Source: Pieris napi
Lineage: Eukaryota > Arthropoda > Insecta > Lepidoptera > Pieridae
NCBI RefSeq assembly: GCF_905475465.1
Contig: NC_062251.1
Location: 5,015,001 to 5,079,000, forward strand
DNA length: 64,000 nucleotides
Direction: 5' to 3'
This document shows, one piece after another, positions 33,101 through 45,100 of this stretch; within the stretch, counting starts at the first letter, position 1; every line of letters begins with the position of its first letter. The notes below the pieces were generated by a model. That model saw nothing but the letters and a program-made list of their open reading frames with translations, did not search any database and was not told the origin of the DNA. A program made the position numbers and the translations under genes.

Positions 33101-36100
33101 TACAAAAGACCCCCCCCCTCCCCCCAAAATTCGTTACGTAATACTTGAACGCTCCCTAAGATGCTATGAGCATTATTGGTTGGAGTGTGCAACTCTCATT
33201 CCTGAGAGCGATTGAATCATGGTGTGCTCCAATAGAATTATCATCTTGGTATTTTTTTAGTTAACATATTAAAAAGAGTATAACAATAATTTATGTATTT
33301 CCCATATAATACAATTTTTACAAGCTATTTGTTTGGTACAAAGGCCTATTTCGTTAACTGTATTATAGGTATGTTATCTAAAGCTGGCGGCTTCAACACA
33401 TTTACACTTTGTGCTTGTGTAGTGTCTGTGAATAAGCGCGAGACGTGATGTCAAACTGAAATACAATCACAAATACATCATGAAAAGACTGTCCGTCTCT
33501 CTCGCGCTCGGTCAAGCTTAAGAGTATAAAAGAGACAATTATTGTTTTGCTTTTGCTACTGTTTAGGTTGATCTTTACTATTATATTATTATTATTTTAT
33601 ACATGTTGATCTTTTTTCAAACATTACCATTTCGATAACCGACCTATACTACTATACTCTGAATTAGAATAGAAGTAGAATTCTGACATTTCACAAGTGA
33701 TGCTACTAAACAAGTTCTCCACCGAAAAAGGGCCAAATTTGACCCATTTGAGGGCAATCAAAAATTAAATGTTACATATTTTTATGTTTTACCTACAAAA
33801 AGTTAATCTAAATATTTACTTTACTCAAGTGACCTAATACAAAAATAACAAATATTTCAATATCACGAACAATATATCGAAGTAGCGATGGCACAGTTCT
33901 ACAACGTACGTACTCTTATCTCTTTCGCACATTGCTCCGTCCTTGTCGTACTCCGTTCTAGAGTGTTCAGTCTGCCATCGAGAAGTTTCTAATCTTCCCG
34001 CTCTCTCGCGTATCATTCCGTTCTTGTCCCACACTTAGAAAATTCGGTCTAGAATATGCATTCATCAAAGGGGTATTACTAGTCCTGAAAACGCCTGAAA
34101 ATGGGTACCCTGACTGTACAACTCAACTACACATGTTCTGAACCTGCCTGAAGTAATGTTTCAGACTCCTGAAAACTAGGGTAACATTATGCAAATTACG
34201 ATTTTCTAATATGTGATTGACCCTCTCCTGAAACGGTCAGAAATCACATTTCAACCAGCTGAAAACGTCTCTAACTTGTGGAAAAATCGAAAAACATTTT
34301 AGTCAACCCATCTTCGTAACAATATGTTGAAATGTCATATGTTTAACCGACAACCGAAAGAGGATGTTATATGTTAATATGTAATTTTATTTGCTACTAG
34401 CTGCCCTGGCGAACATCGTACCGCCTAATAGTCGATTCTTTATTTTTTTTTAATACTTATTCTGCTATTCGGGTCACCGGTCTATCTAGTAAGATAAAAA
34501 AAAGAAAGTTGATAAGACAACAAATACATTATGTCAAAAAATAAAAATTTACCTTCCCGGAACCCCTCCACTAACACTTGAACTTTATGATATGGTATTA
34601 AAGTTCAAATTGCCTTTAAATATTATTACGAATATTTTGTATGGGAATATAGAAAAGTGTTGTTTTTAGACTTTTTCACTCAATTTTTTTTTAATTTTTC
34701 TCTCCGTAAGAACCATCCTCGTACTTCAAGGAATATTATAAAAAAAAGAATCAGACAAATCGGTCAAGCCGTTTTCATGTTATGTCGTGACAACGGAAAA
34801 CGGGTTTCATTTTTATATATATAGATATTAATTTTATAGTATTAATTAAATTTGTATTAAATTACTGTCAAATTTTCAGGAAAGCTCATACACACATCAT
34901 TCACTGATGCCTATTCACCAGGGCTACATCTCTTAAAGGAGAAATATTATTCTCTATTGAAGGTAGAGAAACATCCATTTGGCCGTTTAGCTGTTCTCGG
35001 ACCTGATAATGAACTTACTTCTACGGTACAGTTATTTTTAATAAATATTTTATTGTGATATTTCTAATAAACATGTAAATTAATTATGAATTTAATGTAA
35101 AATAAAAATGTGTGCGTGTACTAGGTGTACACACGTAAGAAGTGAAACTTCTTTATGACCTTATTTTTCGAAAAATGATCTACTATATGCAATTTTAGAG
35201 AAATTGGTTAAATAAAGTTAAATTAGATAAAGTTTAACAAAAGGCTTTTATTATCATAGACATGAATACAAATACAATTATTTCATTTTACCTTATTACT
35301 GTACTACTATGTAGTACTAAGATTATTACAGAATTTCATTAATTGTAATAGAATTATTAGTATTACTATCATTGTTATCGTTATATATTTTTGTTACTAA
35401 TGGCTTCGAATCTCTTCGGTTCAATCGTGGTAGGGACAAGAAAAAGATGGCTCGTAACCGAAAAATGTGACAAATGTGTGTAAATTTTTTTCCAACGCCG
35501 ATAAAGAAGTTTGACTTCAAAAAGCAACATGGCGCGTAACCTGCTACAAAATTTCTCCCATACGTCGATAAAGAAGTTTCACTTCAAAAGATGGCGCGTA
35601 ACGGAAAAATGTAACGCGTAACGAAAAAATGTTACGCTAAATTTTTTCCATCCCCGATAAAGAAGTTTCACTTCAAAAAATTTTGTATACCTTTTTCTTT
35701 AAATTATTTAATTTATTTATTTATAAGTCCTATACCAACATGTATTAAAATATACAAGAAAATCTGACTTCACAAATTTTACACACATACACATCTATTA
35801 TATTAGAACATAATAGACTACAAAGTATAAAGTAAAGTGAAAAAGTATTTATGATAATTGGGCATTTAGTCTTGTCTAAAAACCTCGAATTCACATTTTT
35901 TTAAAAAAGTGTGTTTACTTATGTACACGCGTTAGATGTTGTATGTTTCTTTGGCGTAATAATTTTCTTCAAGCACTTTAGGTTTCCCTCTTCGAATTGC
36001 ATTTTTCTTGTCCATTTTAATGGTCACTTCTAATCGAAACGATATAATATGTACTCATCATGATATTTTACAATAAACACTATGTTTTTTATCACGTTGG

Positions 36101-39100
36101 TTTTCTTGGTTTAAATAAACACGACTCTGAAAAACTCTACGCCATGACAGACAATGCAACTTGTCGATAAAACAGAGCAAGAGCCAGCTAGCGGCCCAGA
36201 CTGTTTTACCGATGTTTGAGCAGATATTAAGAGTGTCGGTTTTATGTGACGGTGTGCGCGCGCATCGTTAAATTTACTCTCATAATTTTTCCCTAACGCG
36301 CCAAAAGAAGTATAACTTCAAAAAAATATCTATGAACTAAAAGACATGTTGCAGCTTGAATTATACATTGATGGAAGGTACTAGATTACCTTACACATAC
36401 CCAAATCTTTTTTAGTCCCCACAAAGTTCTAGTACTTTTATTATAAATCTTAGAAAATATTTTTGAAGTTATACTTCTTTAGGCGCCTTATGAAAAATTG
36501 ATGAGAGTTAAATTTTACGATGCGCGCGCACCGTGACAAAAAATTATCAGTATGAAGTTTTTAAACCAGCCGGGCGTCGAGCGTGCGCGAGCGAGATGGG
36601 AATAAGACAATCTACAAGTAAAAAGAAATAGAATATGCGTGAAGTTAGCAGCTATGCCAAGAATTTTGAATGACCATAATGACCTTTGTAGTACCTTTTA
36701 AACAAATTAAGGAGTTTTAATTATTTTTTTCAAAGAAATTTAGCAATGCTTTTTCACAAAGACCTATTGTTACTTAGTTAAAAGATTATGAAACATACCT
36801 ACCTAGTTAATAAATTGAATGAATAATAATAATTATTATTATTTATATTAATTAATAATTGAATAATATACTAAAAATTAAATATTATTAAATTATTAAC
36901 GTTAAATATTTATTATTAATTATTTTAATATTAAAAAAAAAATAAGAAAGCCAAAGAAGTATAACTTCTTACGCGCGTACATAAGTACACGCACCCTTTT
37001 TTTTATAATTGTATTACCCTGTTTTTAGAATAAAGATGTGAACTTCGTGCCAGTACAAATGTTGGTAGAAACTCCATTTGTGCTAGACGTTGTGTATACC
37101 ACGGAGGACCTATCAGGACCACCTCTGAAAGGGGAGGAGTACACCAAGGTGTTGGAACAGAAGAAGACGGCTTTTGATGCACGATTTGAAGAGGAGTTTA
37201 AATTGAAAGACAAAGGGTATTTATTTAAGCCGATTTAATATTTATTTACCAATATTGTATACTAGCTGGCCTGGCGAACATCGTACCGCCTAACAGTCGA
37301 ATCTTTATTTTTTTTAAATACTTATTCTGCTATTTGGGACACCGGTCTAGCTAGTAACATAAAAAAAAGAAAGTTGATAATACAACAAATACATTATGTC
37401 AAAAAATAAAAATTTACCTTCCCGGAACCCCTTCACTAACACTTGAACTTTATGGTATTAAAGTTCAAATTGCCTTTAAATATTATTACGAATATTTTGT
37501 ATGGGAACATAGAAAAGTGTTGTTTTCACTAAAAAAAAATTAAAATTTCTCTCCGTAAGAACCAACCTCGTACTTCAAGGAATATTATAAAAAAAGAATC
37601 AGACAAATCGGTCAAGCCGTTTTCATGTTATGTCGTGACAACGGAAAACGGGTTTCATTTTTATATATATATAGATATCCAGAAATGTTTGAATATCTGT
37701 CATGAATTATCCAGATTTGACTTTCAGTTTAGGAGAAATTTGTAAACAAACCTATGTGTGCTTACGTAATTTTGTACTTGTGGTTGGGGAGTTTATCATT
37801 CTAAAATATTGTCAAACTCCAAAAGAAAAAGGGAATTAAATTATAATTTGTAATAGGATAACATAAAGTGATATTTCTATATGGTGGAGAAATTCAGGGA
37901 GTAGATATTTCTATTAAAGGAGATCTCTAATGTATTCCTTCCAGCCTTGTATTCCAGCTTCCAGAATTGTATTGCTTAAATTCTGAAATAGTTAGGTAAT
38001 TAACATATTTTTGGAGTGAAAACTTTTTTAGCGGCGTTGGAATGGGTAAAAAATGTTAAACTCGCGTCAGGACACGTGACCTGATCGAAAATTCGTAAGA
38101 CAGATGGAGAGTAGACAGCTGGCGTGGCGTATTTAATGTAATAAAAATTGTCATGTTTGTGTACGAGAGCGCAATAAATAAATATTTTATTATACCACAT
38201 AAATGATAGTACTTTTATACTGATAATTAAAGCAATTCGTGCAAAATTATTCCCTAACCATTCCAAAATATCCAAAATGCACAACGTTAATATTCAAGTT
38301 TTCACTTCTGCCAGAACTCCCGGAGTGCAACCCGTCGTTTTTTGAAGTTATACTTCTTTAGGCGCGTTATGAAAAATTTATGAGGGTGAAATTTTAAGAT
38401 GCGCGCGCACCGTGACACAAAATTAACAGAATGAAGTTGCCCACGGAAGATGCTACGGCATTGGACATAATTTAAAAACAACATTCGAATAATAATATAA
38501 TTTATGTTACGCTTAATGAAAGAGAATAATAATAAATATTTATTTATTTAATTTTTCAAATGTAAACTGAACTTTATTGACTTTAATGACTCCTTTTCCA
38601 GTCTTTGATTATTTAATTGTAATTAATTATTTGCATGCAATCAAAAACTCTTTTTAATAATGCCAAAGAAGTATAACTTACGCGCGTACATAAGTACACG
38701 CACCCTTTTTTTATTATTAAATTAAAATGTTATTAAGTTTATACATATGTACTAGCGGACCGGACAGACGTTGTCCTGCATGATGTTTCAAGCGAATAGG
38801 ATACTAAACAAAGTATGAAAGTACCGACTGCAGCGCCATCTGCCGGGTTAATTTATGAATCTAAACCATTCTCAGATCCCCTTGAACACACACAAAAAAT
38901 TTCATCAAAATTGGTCCAGTCGTTTAGGAGGAGTTCAGTCACATACACACGCACACAAGAAATATATATATTAAGATATTATCTCTATTTTTAAGCCTGT
39001 TTACTAATAACAAAATCCTATAAAATACTTATTTATTTTTTCAGTTATTCCGATGCGGATATAGCCATTGCTAAGGCGGCCATGTCGAACATGGTTGGTG

Positions 39101-42100
39101 GTATTGGTTATTTCGATGGTACCAGCAGAGTGCAGTCACAATACACACGCGAACCAGTGCCTTATTGGAAGGCGGCCTTGTATACCGGAGTACCGAGTAG
39201 GTGAGAACTCTTTATTGTTTATGGGAGCCTGGTACTTTTTGAAGTGAAACTTCTTTAGAATCGTTGTGATTTCAAACCGATTTTCAAGAAAAGAGCGTAC
39301 CATTACTTAAAAGCTGGCAATGTACTCGCGAGCCTTCTGGCATTGAGAGTGTCCATGGGCGGCGGTATCACTTAACATCAGAATATGAGCCTCCAGTCCG
39401 TTGGCTATAAAACAAAATGAAAATACGTTTTTAAATGTAGAAACTCAAAGCACGTGGATAAATATAAATACACAGTGGGGGGCCTCATAGCCTAGCGGTC
39501 TTATTAAGTGGCAGTTAAGTGAGGGGTACCGGGTTCGATTCCCGGTTCGAGGGCAAGTTTTAATTTAATTTAAATTTGTTCTCGGCCTTTGGGAGGGTTG
39601 TGCGAGTGCCTAAACCGTACATGGAGGACATGGTCGAATTTCTAAAGACAAGCACGAATTATAAAAAATCCTATACTTGACGCTGGCTAATGCACAAACC
39701 GTGCCAGAGCCATAAAAAAAAAATACACAGTGAACAGAGGCGGCCAACATGCGCCACTAACAGAGGTTCCATTTCTGTTTTGTTGGTAGTGTTTTTTCCT
39801 CAACTTAATGAGCGATTTAGTGGGCAACTTCATTCTGTTAATTATGTGTCACGGTGCGCGCGTTTCGTAAAATTTCACTCTCATCAATTTTTCATAACGC
39901 GCCTAAAGAGGTATAACTTCAATTAGTGGGCAACTTCATTCTGTTAATTTTGTGTCACAGTGCGCGCGTTTCGTAAAATTTCACTCTCATCAATTTTTCA
40001 TAACGCGCCTAAAGAGGTATAACTTCAATTAGTGGGCAACTTCATTCTGTTAATTTTGTGTCACAGTGCGCGCGTTTCGTAAAATTTCACTCTCATCAAT
40101 TTTTCATAACGCGCCTAAAGAGGTATAACTTCAATTAGTGGGCAACTTCATTCTGTTAATTTTGTGTCACAGTGCGCGCGTTTCGTAAAATTTCACTCTC
40201 ATCAATTTTTCATAACGCGCCTAAAGAGGTATAACTTCAATTAGTGGGCAACTTCATTCTGTTAATTTTGTGTCACAGTGCGCGCGTTTCGTAAAATTTC
40301 ACTCTCATCAATTTTTCATAACGCGCCTAAAGAGGTATAACTTCAATTAGTGGGCAACTTCATTCTGTTAATTTTGTGTCACAGTGCGCGCGTTTCGTAA
40401 AATTTCACTCTCATCAATTTTTCATAACGCGCCTAAAGAAGTATAACTTGAAAAAATTAAACGTGTGTGTACACGCGTTAGAATTTATACTTCTTTGGCG
40501 TAAAAATCTTTTCAAAAATTTTATTCTACGTTTGTAGAAAAACTAAAATATTAACTATAGCTTACTTCAGGGTGTCGGTTTTTTGTGACGATGTGAGCGC
40601 GCATCGCATATACTCTAGTTTTTCCCTAACGCGCCAAAAGAAGTACAACTACAAAAAGGAAAAACGTACTGAGCATAGCCGGTGTTATATAATAATCATT
40701 TAAATATAAGAAATTTAATAAAATAGTTATTAGATAGCTCCTTATAGATTCTGAAAGCCTGGTACTTAATAACAGTACTCCACTTTAAAACGTGTCTCTC
40801 TTTCTCAACTTCAGGTCATTCTTCCCTCGAGGTTTCCTTTGGGATGAGGGTTTCCACGGTCTACTTGTAGGTCGCTGGTCTCCAGATATTCAGATGGACA
40901 TCGCCGCTCATTGGTTGGATCTTATCAATGTCGAGGGCTGGATACCTCGTGAGCAGATATTGGGTGAGTCCAAAAAATTACTTCTATTGAGATTTCCGAG
41001 AAAATATATGAAAATGTGTCGTGAAAAATGTCCAGATTATTAATTAATTATTTTAAGACAAGTCAAACGTTCTAATTAAAATTAATAGATATAAGAGAAA
41101 TTTTAAACTTGAAAGTATAGTTTAACTAGCAGACCGGCCAAGCGTTGCTGTGGCTTAGGTTTTTGTTATATTACGTAGTAGTAAACTATTCAAGATAGAT
41201 AGATAGCTTATGTGAAATGTTGGTACTTTTAAGACAGCGCTATCTGTTAGAATTGTAACAAAAAATAAACAAATATTTGCAATAAAATAATATTGCGGGT
41301 ATAAATTGAGATGTTAGTTACCCTATCTTTTGAGTTAGATCAAACCGTACGCGGTGTGCAAATTTGATTGAAATCGGTTCAGTAGTTTAGGAGTCCATAG
41401 CGGACCAACAACGTGACACTTAATTTATATATATATATATATATTAAGATTACAAGTGGTGAAGGAAGCGTTCAAGTATTACGTAACGAATTTGGAGGGG
41501 GGGGGGTCCTTTTGTACAACGTTACGATACGGGGCGGGTTATTGTTAATATTATTTTCGACTTTCTAGTACTTTACACCACATAATGGTAACTTTTAGGT
41601 ATAAAGAGTCACTAGGTGGTCACGAAACGTTTTACTATACTTGGGTACAGTAGTGTATTTGGGTACAGAAAAACGTTACGCCGCGTTAAATGGGGGGGGG
41701 GGGTCAATAATCTCCATAAATTGCGTGACGTAATACTTGAACTCTCCCGTAGTGTAGTTTTTATTACAATTATTATTCCAGGACCGGAATCTTTGGCACG
41801 AGTGCCTAAAGAGTTCGTAGTGCAAAGCAACGCGGCGGCCAACCCGCCTATGTTGCTGATACAGATCGCAAATATGGTCCAACGTCGGCCTAATCTCTTC
41901 CAACATGATTCCAAGCTTCGGCGAATGTTGGAAAGAATGTTTCCAAGACTTCAGGTGTGTGAAGATTATAATAGCCCTTTAAGTTAATATTTGCATTAAA
42001 TTCAGTATAGAAACGAACCCATACTCTTTATCTGTTATGGGAGCCTAGTACTTTTTTGAGAAATACTTTGTTTTTTATGAATTACTAATAAATAAAATAA

Positions 42101-45100
42101 ATAACTTTCAGGCATGGTACAACTGGTTCCTTAATAGTCAAAAAGGCATCGAACCCACGTCCTACAGATGGAGAGGAAGGGAAGATGACGGGATTCAGCT
42201 AAACCCTAAAACATTGACTTCAGGTCTTGATGACTATCCAAGGTCAGCAGCAAACCTCAGCAGCAATTATATATCTATTTTTTTAATTATGTAATATTTC
42301 TATCCATTTGTATAGTTCGCTTTTTATAATAATTTCCTTAGTTATATAAAAAATCTGTGGCGCTACAACCTCTTTAGGTCTTGGCCTCAGATTTCTGAAT
42401 CTGTTTCATTCATTAATTTTAATGACATATTATTTACAAAGATGCTACGTTTTTGTTAATCTGTGACCATTTTGGGTTTTTTTTCAGATTTCTTTCAATA
42501 ACAATTTATTTTCTTACTATCAAATAGATTTTTTTGACTCAAAAACGTAAAATGTATTGCTGCACCACATTAAAATGAATTATTTTATAATTGCGTTAAT
42601 TTGGTTAAAATTAATTTTCAGAGCCTCCCATCCCTCGGAAATCGAGAGACACGTCGATCTCCGTTGTTGGATGTTTGCCGCAGCCGACGCCATGACAGTT
42701 ATCGCCTTTGCACTACAAAGGGATACTTCTAAGTAAGGGAAATTATCTCTTAATATTCACTTGGAGTTCTTTAACGCCCGAACCCAATAATCAATCCACA
42801 ATCTCAGATTGAAAGCAATCTGAGATCAGACCGTGACAGTCGATCGATCTCCTATCTGCATCCCAATAACCAAACCCTACGAGGCAATCCATTTTTGGCG
42901 ACAGATAAAATGCTCTTTGTCGTTCCATTTTATCGAGTTTTCACTCATATTTGATAATCAATGTAAACCAAATAAAGTAAATAAAACCGTACAAATAACA
43001 TTAAAATTTTAATTATTTAAAAAACTGGTGTAAGTTAAAATCTGTTAAAATAATTAACTGTTGAAATCGAGCTTTTGTCAACTGACATTTTCATACAAAG
43101 GTCTATCCACAGACACCGATCCGACATCCCATGGATAGCTTGTATCGACAGATGTCTATTACAATCCGTCGATTGGTTATTGGCTCACTTGTTGCAACAT
43201 TTGGATTGTGGATTCAGATGGTGGATTATGGATTGAGATAGGTTATTGGGTTCGGGCGTAAGAGAAATCCATCGTATCACCTACATAATGTTTGTGGCAA
43301 AACTTAATACAAAAGTTTTAAAACAGACCAAAGACTTCACATAGCTATGAAACACAAATTTCTGAACGCATCGCAATCGACTACCGATTATAGAATAAAC
43401 AAGCGTTGCCATAGATAATAGCTTGACATCAATAAAATGAAGGGAAAAGCTGGCAGTCTGTTGTCAATGCTCTCTCGCTGACCATAAATCACTCGAAACG
43501 TCTAATTCTTAATTTAAATTTTAATTGGCTTAAATACTTTCGATTCGAAAAATTTCAAATTAAGAACGCTTTGAAGTGAGCTCAAATTCGGAACATAGGA
43601 TAGGCAGCGTTTGACAGCTAATAGAGTTCTTAAGGAATTAATGACATTAAGTGACCTTAATATAATTATTAATGACTTATTAATGAATAAGTCTGTTAAT
43701 GACTATGTCAAAAATGAGATATTTTGTCATATTACAGATTTGAAGCGATTCGTGAACAACTTGGCGATGAAAAATTATTAAATAAGCTGCATTGGGCGTC
43801 TCATTCAAATTCATATGCTGATTATGGTGAGTTTTATGAACAGGGGACAAAGGGGCATGAGGAAGACAATCACCAATTTATTTCATGGGTTTAACGAAAC
43901 CAACAAAGGTCAAAGGGTCATCTGATGCTATGTGATATCGCCGCTCATGGACACTCACATTACCAGAAGCCTCGCAAGTGCGTTGCCGGCCTTTTTTTAT
44001 AGAATATTGAACAAACAGCCAGGAGGCTCATCTGATGTTAAGTGATACCGCTGCTCATGAACACTCACATTACCGAAAGGGTCGCAAGTGCGTTGCCGAC
44101 CTTTTTTTATAGAACATCGTACAAACGGCCATGAGGCTCATCTGATGTTAAGTGATACCGCCGCTCATGGACACTCACATTACCAGAAGCCTCGCAAGTG
44201 CGTTGCCGGCCTTTTTTATAAAACATCATACAAACGGTCAGGAGGCTTAGCTGATGTTAAGTGATACCGCCGCTCATGGACACACACTACCGGAAGCCTC
44301 GCAAGTGCGTTGCCGGCCTTTTTTATAGAACATCGTATCATCTGATGGTAAGTGATACCGCCGCTCATGGACACTCACATAACCTAAAAACTCGCAAGTG
44401 CAGTTTAAATATGGGCAATTATAAAAACCTCTTCTTCTTTTTCTCCTTCTCTTACTTAATTTCAAACGTAATCATCTTTCAGGTTTGCATACAGATGGTG
44501 TGAAGTTAGTTCGTCAAGCGTCTAAATCTCCTGGAGAAGGATTGAAAGTGGTACGCTCCGTCACAAGTCCACCTCAGCCCAGGCTGGTAGCGTCGGCTTT
44601 TGGTGAGTTACCGACTCGGCTACAGTGTCTGTAAATAATAAAAAGAGAATTTGCAGCAGTTGCAGCACCTTTAAGTCTACTTTAAGGAACTTAATGATCT
44701 CCAAGTAGGTTCTTAGTACCTAGGGTATATGTTTGAAGGCCAAGATTGTTTGTGATACCAAGGGCCAGGAGAACCAGTCTGTTAATAACGGCGCAAGCGT
44801 AAAATGAGCGTAATGGGACAATTGGCGTAACGGGACAATTATTTATGGTATTAGACGTTGTCACGTCAAAAGGCGTTAGAGCCCTTAGTTAAGATTTCTG
44901 TATGTTTCGTGATGACTATGAATATGTCAAGTTTTTTGGTCCAAAGCAAGACATTCCACATGATGTTTCCTCACGAGCAAGAGTCGTCCTGTTCTACACG
45001 TAAATTAAATATATTTTATAGTTTTAATTATAATTCGTTAAACAGACTCAAATACTACGTAACGAATTTTGGAGGGGGGGGGGTCCTTTTGTAAAACGTT

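Noticed and set aside
39478..39553. True tRNA gene
   Set aside because: It is the tRNA-like head of a SINE with a body, A-rich tail and 12-bp target duplications. The acceptor stem does not pair properly.
39817..40452. CRISPR-like regular repeats
   Set aside because: The 106-bp units abut with no variable spacers and match the end of a dispersed MITE. The genome is eukaryotic.
41616..41987. 123-codon plus-strand frame as a separate gene
   Set aside because: Its second half is glucosidase I exon 9; the first half is MITE sequence read through in frame.
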